Shown: positions 25,356-35,301 of the stretch, piece by piece
How positions within the stretch are numbered: the stretch's first letter is position 1
Layout of the letters: each line of letters opens with the position of its first letter
Assembly: GCA_045534635.1 (NCBI GenBank)
Contig: JAZSKB010000042.1
Location: 42,764 to 106,763, forward strand
From: UBA1205 sp045534635
GTDB taxonomy: Bacteria; Bacteroidota; Bacteroidia; Bacteroidales; WCHB1-69
DNA length: 64,000 nt
Direction: 5' to 3'
Notes under the pieces: generated by a model
What the model was told of the DNA's origin: nothing
The model's input: only the letters and a program-made list of their open reading frames with translations
Database searches by the model: none
Program-made: the position numbers and the translations under genes

Positions 25356-27461
25356 ATGTCTGAAATAAGTTTTTATAGTCCGATTGGTTATCTAAAAGGT
25401 GTTGGAGAAAAACGAGCAACACTTATGCAACAAGAATTGGATATATACACTATTGAAGACTTACTCACCTATTTCCCCTATCGATATGTGGACAAATCAA
25501 AATATTATCTTATAAAAGATTTAAAAGCAAATATTAACACATATATTCAACTTAAAGGTATCATCACAGAAAAAAATATTATCGGCGAACGTCGAGGCAA
25601 ACGATTAACCGCAAAATTTCAAGATGAAACAGGTTGTATTACTTTAGTCTGGTTTAACAATATAAAATACTTCAACGAAATACTATCTATAAATAAAACT
25701 TATATTGTATTTGGTAAGCCTACATTATTCAATAGCCATATCAATATAACACACCCAGAAATCAATAGCGAAGAAAACAATTCCCCCCACTCTATTCCAT
25801 TTCAACCGATGTACAATTCTACCGATAAAGCCAAACGTAGTGGATTGGATAGTCGTGGAATTAGCAAATTATGTCGCTCATTGTTAGAGATTTATGGTCA
25901 ACACATTGAGGAAACCTTACCAGAATATATTCAAAATAAACTTCAACTTGTAAACAGAAAAAAGGCATTGTTCAATATTCATTTTCCGAATAGTACCCAA
26001 GATATAGCACAAGCAATCCGCAGGTTGAAATTTGAAGAAATCTTCTTTTTACAATTGTTTTTGATGTATAGCCAACATATCACTACAATGAAAAGTAGAG
26101 GTTATCTTTTTCCTAAAGTCGGAGAATTATTTAATACCTTTTATCATCATCATTTACAATTTTCTCTTACACAAGCACAAAAAAGGGTTATCAAAGAAAT
26201 TCGTTCAGATTTTGTAAGTGGACATCAAATGAATCGACTTTTACAAGGTGATGTTGGTAGCGGCAAAACAATAACAGCACTATTATTAATATTGTTAGTT
26301 ATTGACAACGGATATCAATGTTGTTTAATGGCTCCAACAGAAATTTTAGCACAACAACATTATAACAATATTTGTAAAATGTTAGGTGATTTACCCATCA
26401 ATGTAAATCTATTAACAGGCTCTACTAAACAATCAGAAAGAAAAAATATTTTAAATAGTATCGGCAATGGCAAAACAAATCTTTTGATTGGAACTCATGC
26501 TTTAATAGAAGATGATGTACTATTCAAACAATTGGGATTTGTTATTATAGATGAACAACATAGATTTGGAGTTGAACAACGAGCAAAATTATGGCGTAAA
26601 AGTTTAATTCCACCACATGTCTTAATAATGACAGCTACCCCCATTCCTCGGACACTGTCAATGACAGTATATGGTAATTTAGATATGTCTATCATTGATG
26701 AATTACCTATCGGGAGAAAACCTATCCAAACGCTACATTTTTACAAACGAGATAGTGCTAAAATCAACCAATTTCTTAAACAAGAAATAGCTAACGGACG
26801 ACAAATATACGTTGTTTTTCCATTAATTGAAGAATCTGAAACATTGAGTTTAAGCAATTTAATGGAAGGTTACGAAGAATTTAAACTTACCTACCCTTCT
26901 CCCGAATACGAAGTAGGAATTGTTCACGGAAAAATGAATAGCGAAGAAAAAGAAACAGTAATGCAAAACTTTAAAGAAGGTAAAATTCATATTTTATTAG
27001 CAACTACGGTAATAGAAGTTGGCATTGATGTTCCTAATGCAACAGTAATGGTGATAGAAAATGCCGAAAGATTTGGATTATCTCAACTTCATCAACTTCG
27101 AGGACGTGTTGGGCGAGGAAATGAACAATCTTATTGTGTTTTATTAACCGACTACGAACTGAGCAAAGAGGCTCATATAAGAATCAAAGCAATGCTTGAT
27201 ACTAACGATGGCTTTGAAATAGCAAATGTTGACCTTAAATTAAGAGGTCCTGGCGATATGGCCGGAACTCGACAAAGTGGTGTTCTTGATTTTAAGTTAA
27301 TCAATATCTTACAAGATGAACGAATCATTAGCACCGCAAGAGATATTGCCAAAAGTATTTTACAAGAAGATGCCGAATTAATGCTTGAAAAAAATTGGCT
27401 ATTGCGTAAAAAAATAGAAAATATGAACAATCATAGTAAAAAATATTATCGCATTGGATAA
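25356..27461 (+). CDS. recG: ATP-dependent DNA helicase RecG
   Basis: A 701-residue superfamily-2 helicase that reverses stalled replication forks and migrates branched DNA. The wedge/OB-fold domain occupies about 1-220 (YLKGVGEKRATLM near the start, as in other RecG). The helicase core includes Walker A LQGDVGSGKTITA near 297, LMAPTEILAQQH, IIDEQHRFGVEQR near 397, TATPIPRTLSMT, and TTVIEVGIDVPNA followed by LHQLRGRVGRG. The start is supported by homology of the first residues and by lack of another ATG nearby. The dus gene overlaps its end by 8 bases, and the acyltransferase follows. Confidence 0.96.
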   Translation: MSEISFYSPIGYLKGVGEKRATLMQQELDIYTIEDLLTYFPYRYVDKSKYYLIKDLKANINTYIQLKGIITEKNIIGERRGKRLTAKFQDETGCITLVWFNNIKYFNEILSINKTYIVFGKPTLFNSHINITHPEINSEENNSPHSIPFQPMYNSTDKAKRSGLDSRGISKLCRSLLEIYGQHIEETLPEYIQNKLQLVNRKKALFNIHFPNSTQDIAQAIRRLKFEEIFFLQLFLMYSQHITTMKSRGYLFPKVGELFNTFYHHHLQFSLTQAQKRVIKEIRSDFVSGHQMNRLLQGDVGSGKTITALLLILLVIDNGYQCCLMAPTEILAQQHYNNICKMLGDLPINVNLLTGSTKQSERKNILNSIGNGKTNLLIGTHALIEDDVLFKQLGFVIIDEQHRFGVEQRAKLWRKSLIPPHVLIMTATPIPRTLSMTVYGNLDMSIIDELPIGRKPIQTLHFYKRDSAKINQFLKQEIANGRQIYVVFPLIEESETLSLSNLMEGYEEFKLTYPSPEYEVGIVHGKMNSEEKETVMQNFKEGKIHILLATTVIEVGIDVPNATVMVIENAERFGLSQLHQLRGRVGRGNEQSYCVLLTDYELSKEAHIRIKAMLDTNDGFEIANVDLKLRGPGDMAGTRQSGVLDFKLINILQDERIISTARDIAKSILQEDAELMLEKNWLLRKKIENMNNHSKKYYRIG

Positions 27462-28440
27462 AACAAGCAATATCGGCAATATTCTTTTAAAAGGCGTTCC
27501 ACTTCTTTTAGCCCCAATGGAAGAAGTTACAGATATCCCATTTCGATTGCTTTGCAAAGAAAATGGTGCAGATGTACTTATTAGCGAATTTGCCGCATCA
27601 GAGGCTCTTATTCGCAATGTTGAAATGACAAAAAATAAACTTCGATTTGAAGAGTGTGAACGACCATTCGGGATACAAATATTTGGTAATCAAGAAGAAT
27701 CAATGGTAGAAGCGGCTCGTATCGTTGAAAGTTATCAACCTGATTTTATTGATATTAATTGGGGTTGTCCTGTAAAAAAAGTCGCACTTAAAGGCGGAGG
27801 AGCTGGCATGTTGCAAACACCAGAACAACTCATAAAAATCACCGCAGCAATTGTCAAAGCGGTACAATTACCTGTTACTGTAAAAACCCGTTTGGGCTGG
27901 GACGAACAACATAAAATAATAGAAACCCTTGCTGAACAATTGCAAGATGTTGGCATTCAAGCATTATCTATACACGGAAGAACTCGTAGCCAAATGTACA
28001 AAGGAAATGCCGATTGGAATTTAATTGGCAAAGTAAAACAAAATCCTAAAATTCACATTCCTATATTTGGGAATGGAGATATTTGCACAGCAGAACAAGC
28101 AAATGACGCATACAAACAATTTGGCGTAAATGGAATTATGATAGGACGAGGTGCCATAGGCAACCCTTGGATATTCAAACAATGCAAATCACTAATAATA
28201 CAAAACAATATAAATCAACATATTAGCACAAGAGAGAGATTAGAAATGTGCAAAAAACATTTCCAGCTCAATTTGCATTACAAAGATGAACGCAATGCCA
28301 TTCTAAGTATGCGAAAACATTATAAAAATTATTTTAAAGACATAAGTAATTTTAAAGAAATAAGAATTAAATTACTTACAACCAATGAAATATCAACAAT
28401 ATTATCATTATTTGAAGAAATAGAACAAAAATACTGTTAA
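27454..28440 (+). CDS. tRNA-dihydrouridine synthase, probable TTG start
   Basis: A 328-residue FMN enzyme that reduces uridine in tRNA D-loops. Motifs are LLLAPMEEVTDIPFR at the start, DINWGCPVKKVALKGGGAGML with the catalytic Cys, TVKTRLGW, IHGRTRSQMY, IFGNGDI and IMIGRGAIGNPWIF. The likely first codon is TTG at 27454, which overlaps the end of recG by 8 bases; the only early in-frame ATG (27519) falls inside the conserved PMEEVTD motif and would remove a needed strand. The family resembles DusB, but subtype is not certain. Confidence 0.9.
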   Translation: MDKTSNIGNILLKGVPLLLAPMEEVTDIPFRLLCKENGADVLISEFAASEALIRNVEMTKNKLRFEECERPFGIQIFGNQEESMVEAARIVESYQPDFIDINWGCPVKKVALKGGGAGMLQTPEQLIKITAAIVKAVQLPVTVKTRLGWDEQHKIIETLAEQLQDVGIQALSIHGRTRSQMYKGNADWNLIGKVKQNPKIHIPIFGNGDICTAEQANDAYKQFGVNGIMIGRGAIGNPWIFKQCKSLIIQNNINQHISTRERLEMCKKHFQLNLHYKDERNAILSMRKHYKNYFKDISNFKEIRIKLLTTNEISTILSLFEEIEQKYC

Positions 28441-28441
28441 T

Positions 28442-29257
28442 ATGGAAAATCGTGAATTAGTTCAAGTAAATGTTGAAAAAATTGTATCCTCCAAAAGTGG
28501 GAAATTTGCTCACTATATCCCAAAATTTGTTATCAATTATTTATGTAAAATTGTTCATGAAGATGAAATAAATGACGTATTACAAAGGAGTTATAATAAA
28601 TATTATGGTAGCGATTTTGCTGATTTCCTTTTGGAAGATTTCGGCGTAACATATACAATAAAACACGAAGAACGCATTCCTCAAACAGGAAAATTGATTG
28701 TAGTTTCCAATCATCCATTAGGCGGTTTTGATGGAATTGTTCTTATCAGTATCATATCTAAATATCTGAAAAACATAAAATTTCCTGTAAATGATTTATT
28801 AATGCACATTCCCAATCTTCAATCTTTGTTTGTTCCCATCAACAAAACAGGAAACAATAATATTAATTTAGCAAAATCTTTTGAAGAAATATTTAACAAA
28901 GAACATACAATTCTTTATTTTCCTGCAGGCTTATGCTCACGAAAAATCAATGGAAAAATTGTAGATTTACCATGGAAAAAAACATTTGTATCCAAAGCCA
29001 AACAATATGGCTACGATATTTTACCACTTCGTTTTGAGGGAAGAAATTCCAATTTTTTCTACAATTTAGCAAATATTCGGAAAAAGATAGGCATCAAATT
29101 CAATATTGAAATGCTTTATTTAGCCGATGAATTTTTCAAACAAAAGAACGCTCATTTTAATATTATTGTCGGAAATGTTATAGCAAACAAACATTTATAT
29201 GAATCTGATGACCTTAAAATGGCTAATAAAATACGAGAATTGGTGTATCAATTGTAA
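28442..29257 (+). CDS. PlsC-like lysophospholipid acyltransferase
   Basis: A 271-residue acyltransferase of the 1-acylglycerol-3-phosphate acyltransferase superfamily. Motif I is SNHPLGGFDGIVL (HPLGGFD in the H-x4-D pattern), motif III is YFPAGLCSRK, with Gly and Arg contacts, and motif II-like residues are around FVPINKTGNNN. No membrane helix is strong, so it is probably peripheral on the cytoplasmic side. The NHPLGGFDG form is widespread in Bacteroidota and has also been linked with aminolipid O-acylation there, so the true acceptor (lysophosphatidate or an N-acyl amino acid) is open. It lies 1 base after the dus stop codon. Confidence 0.8.
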   Translation: MENRELVQVNVEKIVSSKSGKFAHYIPKFVINYLCKIVHEDEINDVLQRSYNKYYGSDFADFLLEDFGVTYTIKHEERIPQTGKLIVVSNHPLGGFDGIVLISIISKYLKNIKFPVNDLLMHIPNLQSLFVPINKTGNNNINLAKSFEEIFNKEHTILYFPAGLCSRKINGKIVDLPWKKTFVSKAKQYGYDILPLRFEGRNSNFFYNLANIRKKIGIKFNIEMLYLADEFFKQKNAHFNIIVGNVIANKHLYESDDLKMANKIRELVYQL

Positions 29258-29332
29258 ACAAATATTTATTTATCTTATTATCAACAATATAATTCAAATA
29301 AAAAAAAGCACTCACACATTAAAAAAAAGTGT

Positions 29333-29340
29333 TACCTTTG
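29333..29340 (+). promoter_or_regulatory. Putative -7 box (TACCTTTG) of the aminotransferase gene
   Basis: TACCTTTG lies 46 bases before the ATG at 29387. Confidence 0.55.
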
Positions 29341-29386
29341 CACAAATACAATATAAAGAAGAATTAATAAATAAAAAATTAACGAT

Positions 29387-30589
29387 ATGAATTATTTATC
29401 AGAAAGAGTAATGCAAATGTCTGAATCTGAGACATTAGCGATGACAAGGTTAGCAAGAGAATTGAAAGCTCAAGGTAAAGATGTTATCAGTTTAAGTATA
29501 GGAGAACCTGATTTTAATACCCCAGAAGAGGTAAAACAAGCGGCAAAACAAGCAATTGATGACAATTTTACTCATTATCCTCCTGTTCCTGGTTATGCTG
29601 ATTTACGCGAGGCTATCAGCAAAAAATTCAAAAGAGACAATAATTTGGATTATAAACCAGAACAAATTGTCGTTTCAACAGGAGCTAAACAGTCTATTTA
29701 TCAAACTGTTATGGCAACAGTAAATCCCGGAGATGAAGTTATTATCCCTACTCCATTTTGGGTTTCGTATAGAGAAATAGTAAAAGTTGCAGGCGGAAAA
29801 TGTGTTTTTGTTAAAACTAAATTAGAAAACGATTTTAAAGTAACTCCACAACAATTGGAAGAAGCAATTACAGAAAAAACAAAATTAATTATGTTCAGTA
29901 GTCCTTCCAATCCTACAGGAATGTTATATAGCAAAGACGAACTTCAAGGACTTGCAAACGTTATCGCACGCCACAAACAAATTCTTGTAATGGCAGATGA
30001 AATTTACGAACATATCAATTTTGAAGGCAAACACGAAAGTATTGCTCAATTTGAAGAAATATATGACCAAGTTATTACAATCAATGGTGTTGCCAAAGGC
30101 TTTGCAATGACAGGTTGGCGAATAGGATTTATCGCAGCCCCACTTACAATAGCAAAAGCATGCGATAAATTACAAGGTCAAGTAACTTCTGCAACTTGTT
30201 CTATCGCACAAAAAGCAACAGTAAAAGCAATGGAAATGGACCCCAAAAATAGTAAAGACATCATTGATATGAGAAACAAATTCTTAGAAAGAAGAGATTT
30301 GATGTTTAAATTATTACAAGAAATTCCAGATTTTGAAGTTCGTTTACCTCAAGGAGCATTTTATTTCTTCCCAAAAGTTAATAAATATTATGGAAAAAAA
30401 TATGCACAATATTCTATCAACAATAGTAATGATTTGTGTATGTATTTATTAAATGAAGCCAATGTTGCTCTTGTTCCGGGAGTAGCCTTTGGAGATGATG
30501 ATTGCATTCGATTCTCTTATGCTACCTCAAATGAATTGCTAATAGAAGCAATAAGAAGAATTAAAGAAGCATTGAGCAAACTTGCATAA
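29387..30589 (+). CDS. Class I aspartate aminotransferase
   Basis: A 400-residue fold-type I PLP enzyme of the aspartate aminotransferase Ib group. Visible motifs are LSIGEPDFNTPEEVKQAA, YPPVPGYADLREAI, STGAKQSIYQ, SSPSNPTGMLYS, ADEIYEHINFEG, and INGVAKGFAMTGWRIGF with the PLP lysine near 238, then the carboxylate-binding Arg in RFSYATS near the C-terminus. It should interconvert aspartate and oxaloacetate with glutamate; prephenate activity occurs in some members. It is a single-gene unit bounded by its promoter box and a terminator. Confidence 0.9.
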   Translation: MNYLSERVMQMSESETLAMTRLARELKAQGKDVISLSIGEPDFNTPEEVKQAAKQAIDDNFTHYPPVPGYADLREAISKKFKRDNNLDYKPEQIVVSTGAKQSIYQTVMATVNPGDEVIIPTPFWVSYREIVKVAGGKCVFVKTKLENDFKVTPQQLEEAITEKTKLIMFSSPSNPTGMLYSKDELQGLANVIARHKQILVMADEIYEHINFEGKHESIAQFEEIYDQVITINGVAKGFAMTGWRIGFIAAPLTIAKACDKLQGQVTSATCSIAQKATVKAMEMDPKNSKDIIDMRNKFLERRDLMFKLLQEIPDFEVRLPQGAFYFFPKVNKYYGKKYAQYSINNSNDLCMYLLNEANVALVPGVAFGDDDCIRFSYATSNELLIEAIRRIKEALSKLA

Positions 30590-30600
30590 GCAATTTTCAT

Positions 30601-30630
30601 AAAAAAGGCTGCAAATGCAGCCTTTTTTTT
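30601..30630 (+). terminator. Terminator after the aminotransferase gene
   Basis: The GC-rich core GGCTGC/GCAGCC with flanking A and T runs forms a hairpin followed by eight T residues, 12 bases after the stop. Confidence 0.88.
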
Positions 30631-30735
30631 ATATCCCATACAATATTTTTATTTATTTTACGTATATTAAGCATATTTTTAACACATTGATTCAATGTTT
30701 AAAAAAAATTAGTTACACATAACCTTTAAATATTA

Positions 30736-33189
30736 ATGCGTAATTTCAAGTTAATTTGCCTATTATTGCTATTTACCACTATTAACATAACATGTATATG
30801 TGGGCAAAATATGGCAAAAATATACGGAAAAATACTTGATACTAATGAAATTCCAATAGAAAATGCAAATATTATTATTAGCAATTTTCCCAATATCGGA
30901 ACTTCATCAAATGAGAGTGGTCGATATGAATTATTGGTTCCTCATGATACACTTCTACGTATTGAAGTATCTTGTATTGGCTATCATTCTGTAACAAAGA
31001 ATATTAAAGTTTCTTTAGGCAAAAGAAAACAACTTGATATTCAACTTGTAGAATCTATTATAACAATAAATACTTTTATTGTAAACGACCGTTATACTAT
31101 CAACGACAATGACCTTAAACCAGTTAATACCAAAGTTTTATCTCACATTCCAAGTCTTACCAACGGCGTTGAAAGTTTAATTAAATCAACAGGATTAGGA
31201 GTTTTTTCCTCTAACGAACTCACCTCGCAATATAATGTTAGAGGTGGCAATTACGATGAAAATTTAATCTATCTAAATGGTATTGAGGTTTATCGTCCAT
31301 TTTTGATACGTTCTGGAAATCAAGAAGGATTAAGTTTTATAAATCCTGACCTTGTATCTTCTATTAATTTTTCTTCTGGAGGGTTCGATGCTTGTTATGG
31401 AGATAAAATGTCTTCAGTGTTAGATGTTAACTACAAAATTCCTACAGAATGGGGAGGAAGTATATCAGGAAACCTTTTAGGGGCATCTGGACACTTGGAA
31501 GGAATTTCAAAAAATAAGAAATTTTCTATTTTATTGGGAGCCAGATACCAATCTAATGCATACATTTTCAAACAAATGCAAGATTCTGGGAACTATAAAC
31601 CTACTTTTACTGATATCCAATTATTAGCAAATTATCGCCCAAATGATAAATGGTCATTGACAATTTTTGGCAACTACACTCGTAATGTATATCGATTTAT
31701 GCCAATGAGTCGCACGACAAATATTGGTTTGATTGATAATGTAAAACAACTCAGAGTGTATTTTGACGGAATGGAAGTCGATGCCTATCAAACTATTTAT
31801 GGTACTTTTACCGCAAAATACTACATCAATAAATCTAATAGTATCAAATTTGCATTATCTTATTTTAATTCTATTGAAAAAGAAACATTTGACATTAATA
31901 GTCAATATTTTATATCGGAAATTAATTCTTCACTTGGGTCGGAAAAATATGGAGAAGCCATTTCTTCGCGTGCTGTTGGAAGTGATTTACATCATGGTAG
32001 AAATTTTCTTACCTCTCATATTACACATGGAGAAATTCAAGGAAGTCACCAAATAAAAAATAACACCCTTTCTTGGGGAATGAAATTGCAAGGAGAATTT
32101 ATTGACGACGATTTATTAGAATGGAGAATATATGATTCAGCAGACTATTCCCTCCCCTTTATCCCAACTACACCTGGAGATTCTGTCGCTTTAGACGACC
32201 CCGCTCGTATTTTAAAATCATCGGAATATTTGAAATCTAAGAATCAATTATCTTCATTTCGTATGTCGGGATATGTTCAAAATAAGTGGATTTTTGGAAC
32301 AAAAACACACCGATTTTCACTTATTGGAGGCTTAAGATTTTCTTATTGGTCATTCAATCAAGAATTTATCGCAACACCTCGAATACGTTTGGTATATCAA
32401 CCAAAATGGAAATTGCCCACTTCTTTTTACATTGCAACAGGCATGTATTACCAACCACCATTTTACAAAGAGATGAGGCAGGCTGACGGACTATTAAATT
32501 CCAATATCAAATCACAACATTCATATCACGTTATTTTAGGAAACGAACTTTCTTTCAAAATCGCTAAACGACCATTTAAATTTACCACCGAAGTCTATTA
32601 CAAATATTTAGACAATCTTATTACCTATACATTAGATAATGTAAGAGTTATCTATTCGGCAAAAAACGATGCCAATGGATACGCCGTTGGAATAGATGCA
32701 AAATTAAGTGGTGAAATTGTTCACAATTTAGAATCTTGGATTGCTATATCTCTTATGAAAAGCATGGAAAGCATTGATGGAGGAGAATTTACACCACGCC
32801 CTACCGACCAGAGATTTCGTATTAATCTATTTTTTCAAGATAGAGTGCCTAAATTACCAATGTTGAAAGCTCATCTTAATTTAATTTATGCTTCTGCTCT
32901 ACCCTATTGTTTTCCAACAAAAAGGACATATAATTTTCGCTCTAAATATTATTTTAGAACTGATATAGGTTTTTCTTGGCAATTTATGGATAAAAATGTA
33001 CGATTAGGTAACAAAAATCCATTCAAATTCATTGACGCTGCATTTATTACATTTGAAATTACCAATCTATTCAACAATTATAATATACTTTCATACATCT
33101 GGATTTCTGATATAAACAGAGATTATTATGCTATCCCTAATTATTTATCTCCCAGAATGTTTAATGTCAAATTACGTTTTGAATTATAA
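30736..33189 (+). CDS. TonB-dependent receptor with N-terminal carboxypeptidase-regulatory-like domain
   Basis: An 817-residue outer-membrane receptor. The signal peptide ends CICG|QN. Residues about 25-110 are a CarboxypepD_reg-like beta sandwich (KIYGKILDTNEIPIENANI, GRYELLVP). The plug (about 125-240) includes LTSQYNVRGGNYDENLIYLNGIEVYRPF (here split: YNVRGGNYDEN and LIYLNGIEVYRPF) and VSSINFSSGGFDACYGDKMSSVLDV. The rest is a 22-strand barrel ending MFNVKLRFEL. There is no SusD partner, so it is not a classic SusCD glycan system. Substrate unknown. It lies 6 bases before ligA and may be co-transcribed with it. Confidence 0.87.
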   Translation: MRNFKLICLLLLFTTINITCICGQNMAKIYGKILDTNEIPIENANIIISNFPNIGTSSNESGRYELLVPHDTLLRIEVSCIGYHSVTKNIKVSLGKRKQLDIQLVESIITINTFIVNDRYTINDNDLKPVNTKVLSHIPSLTNGVESLIKSTGLGVFSSNELTSQYNVRGGNYDENLIYLNGIEVYRPFLIRSGNQEGLSFINPDLVSSINFSSGGFDACYGDKMSSVLDVNYKIPTEWGGSISGNLLGASGHLEGISKNKKFSILLGARYQSNAYIFKQMQDSGNYKPTFTDIQLLANYRPNDKWSLTIFGNYTRNVYRFMPMSRTTNIGLIDNVKQLRVYFDGMEVDAYQTIYGTFTAKYYINKSNSIKFALSYFNSIEKETFDINSQYFISEINSSLGSEKYGEAISSRAVGSDLHHGRNFLTSHITHGEIQGSHQIKNNTLSWGMKLQGEFIDDDLLEWRIYDSADYSLPFIPTTPGDSVALDDPARILKSSEYLKSKNQLSSFRMSGYVQNKWIFGTKTHRFSLIGGLRFSYWSFNQEFIATPRIRLVYQPKWKLPTSFYIATGMYYQPPFYKEMRQADGLLNSNIKSQHSYHVILGNELSFKIAKRPFKFTTEVYYKYLDNLITYTLDNVRVIYSAKNDANGYAVGIDAKLSGEIVHNLESWIAISLMKSMESIDGGEFTPRPTDQRFRINLFFQDRVPKLPMLKAHLNLIYASALPYCFPTKRTYNFRSKYYFRTDIGFSWQFMDKNVRLGNKNPFKFIDAAFITFEITNLFNNYNILSYIWISDINRDYYAIPNYLSPRMFNVKLRFEL

Positions 33190-33195
33190 TTTACT

Positions 33196-35256
33196 ATGAA
33201 CGTTTACGAAGCCAAAGAACGCATAAAAGTTTTAACATCGACTATCAACGAACACAATTATAAATATTATATACTTGATAATCCAACTATTAGCGACTAC
33301 GATTTTGACCAGTTGCTCAACGAATTAATTGCATTAGAAAAAGCATTTCCAATGTTGGTAGAACCAGATAGCCCAACACAAAGGGTTGGAGGAGATATAA
33401 CCAAAACATTTAAACAAGTAAAACATCAAAAACCGATGCTTTCTCTTGGCAATACTTACTCAAAAGAAGAATTATACGATTTTTTTTCTCGTGTAGAAAA
33501 TGGATTACAAATAGATGATATTGAATACGTTTGTGAATTAAAATACGATGGTGTTGCCATTAGTTTAACTTATCAAAATGGGATACTAATCCAAGCGGCT
33601 ACACGCGGAGACGGCACACAAGGTGATGATGTAACAACAAATGTAAAAACGATACAATCTGTTCCCTTACGCTTACAGGGAAATTTTCCTGAAAATTTAG
33701 AAGTTCGAGGTGAAATTATTATGCCTCACAATAGTTTTTTACGTCTCAATCAAGAAAGAGAAGATTTGGGAGAAAATCCTTTTGCCAACCCAAGAAATGC
33801 TGCTTCTGGTAGTCTTAAATTACAACAATCGGCAATTGTTGCCAAACGTGGATTAGATTTTTGTCTTTATCTTGTTTCCGAAGATTATCAACAAGCAACT
33901 AATCATTACGATAGTATCCAAAATATGCGTGAATATGGTTTTAAAATTATGCCTTATATTCAAAAATGTACTTCTCCAGATGAAGTTATTCAATTCATTG
34001 AATATTGGGACAATGAACGCAAGAATCTTCCTTTCGATACCGATGGCATAGTCATCAAAGTAAATAGTTTTGCCTATCAAACGCAATTAGGATTTACAGC
34101 AAAAAATCCACGTTGGGCTATTGCATACAAATTCAAAGCGGAACGAGTTCGCACTGAATTACTTTCTGTAAGTTATCAAGTTGGACGCACAGGAATCGTA
34201 ACCCCTGTTGCCAATTTAGCACCGATTTTATTAGCGGGAACTATTGTCAAAAGAGCAAGTATGCACAATGCCGATTTTATTCAAGAAATGGATATTCATC
34301 AAGGAGATTTCGTTTACGTAGAAAAAGGTGGAGAAATCATTCCTAAAATTGTTGCTGTTGATAAAGAAAACCGCAAAATTGACCAAAAGCCAATACCATT
34401 TATTACACATTGTCCAATATGTGGATTTGCATTATTGCGTAACGAAGGTGAATCGGGCTATTATTGTCCTAATTATATTCATTGTCCGCCACAAATAAAA
34501 GGTCGGTTGATACATTTTATCAGTCGAAAAGCAATGAATATTTCTGATTTAGGAGAAGAAAAAATAGACCTCCTCTACGAAAATCAATTAGTAAAAAATA
34601 TTGCTGACTTTTATCAATTGGAATATCAACATTTAATTGGACTAAAAAGGACATATATTTCTGAAAATGAAGACAAAGAACATTCTATTTCATTCAGAGA
34701 GAAGACAGTTGAAAATATCCTTCGAGGAATAGAAAACTCTAAAAATGTTCCTTTTGAAAGAGTTCTTTTTGCCCTTGGCATTCGTTTTGTAGGCGAAGTA
34801 TCGGCAAAAAAATTAGCACAACATTTTGGCTCTATTGACAATTTACGACAAGCGACAATAGAACAACTCATTGAAGTAGAAGATATTGGAGAAAAAATAG
34901 CAGAAAGTATTGTTAATTTTTTCACCAGTGAAGAAAATATTTCAATTATAGAACGCCTACGTAATGCTGGTTTACAAATGACATATCAAAACAATAACAA
35001 ACTTATTTCCAGAAAGTTAGAAGGAATGGTATTTGTTGTCAGTGGAACATTTTCTACCCCGGAACGTCGCAAAGAAATTGAACTTTTAGTAGAACAACAC
35101 GGAGGAAAAAAAGTCTCATCGGTAAATAAAAAACTCAGTTTTATTGTTGCAGGTGCCAATATGGGACCCGAAAAACTAAAAAAAGCAGAAACATTTGGAA
35201 TTCCAATTATTTCTGAAGAAGATTTTTTCCAAATTATAGAAAAAGAAGATATTTGA
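33196..35256 (+). CDS. ligA: NAD+-dependent DNA ligase LigA
   Basis: A 686-residue full-length ligase. Ia domain begins with YYILDNPTISDYDFDQLL; the adenylation motif is CELKYDGVAI with the nucleophilic lysine near 116. Also present are TRGDGTQGDDVT, GEIIMPHNSF, DTDGIVIKVN, the OB domain with YQVGRTGIVTPVA, a four-cysteine zinc finger (CPICGF with CPNYIHC), helix-hairpin-helix repeats (about 500-580), and a BRCT domain (about 600-686, MVFVVSGTF). Essential for replication and repair. Strand use changes right after this gene at a bidirectional terminator. Confidence 0.97.
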   Translation: MNVYEAKERIKVLTSTINEHNYKYYILDNPTISDYDFDQLLNELIALEKAFPMLVEPDSPTQRVGGDITKTFKQVKHQKPMLSLGNTYSKEELYDFFSRVENGLQIDDIEYVCELKYDGVAISLTYQNGILIQAATRGDGTQGDDVTTNVKTIQSVPLRLQGNFPENLEVRGEIIMPHNSFLRLNQEREDLGENPFANPRNAASGSLKLQQSAIVAKRGLDFCLYLVSEDYQQATNHYDSIQNMREYGFKIMPYIQKCTSPDEVIQFIEYWDNERKNLPFDTDGIVIKVNSFAYQTQLGFTAKNPRWAIAYKFKAERVRTELLSVSYQVGRTGIVTPVANLAPILLAGTIVKRASMHNADFIQEMDIHQGDFVYVEKGGEIIPKIVAVDKENRKIDQKPIPFITHCPICGFALLRNEGESGYYCPNYIHCPPQIKGRLIHFISRKAMNISDLGEEKIDLLYENQLVKNIADFYQLEYQHLIGLKRTYISENEDKEHSISFREKTVENILRGIENSKNVPFERVLFALGIRFVGEVSAKKLAQHFGSIDNLRQATIEQLIEVEDIGEKIAESIVNFFTSEENISIIERLRNAGLQMTYQNNNKLISRKLEGMVFVVSGTFSTPERRKEIELLVEQHGGKKVSSVNKKLSFIVAGANMGPEKLKKAETFGIPIISEEDFFQIIEKEDI

Positions 35257-35263
35257 TAATAAA

Positions 35264-35291
35264 AAACACGGTAAAAATCACCGTGTTTTTT
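35264..35291. terminator. Bidirectional terminator between ligA and the C69 dipeptidase gene
   Basis: A 9-bp stem AAACACGGT/ACCGTGTTT with a 7-base loop, flanked by A residues on the left and T residues on the right, lies between two convergent genes, so it can end transcription from both sides. Confidence 0.82.
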
Positions 35292-35301
35292 ATTAATATC
35301 A

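Noticed and set aside
30736..33189. Possible SusC-SusD glycan-uptake locus
   Set aside because: The receptor has an N-terminal CRD, but no susD-like gene, glycoside hydrolase or regulator is adjacent; ligA follows directly.
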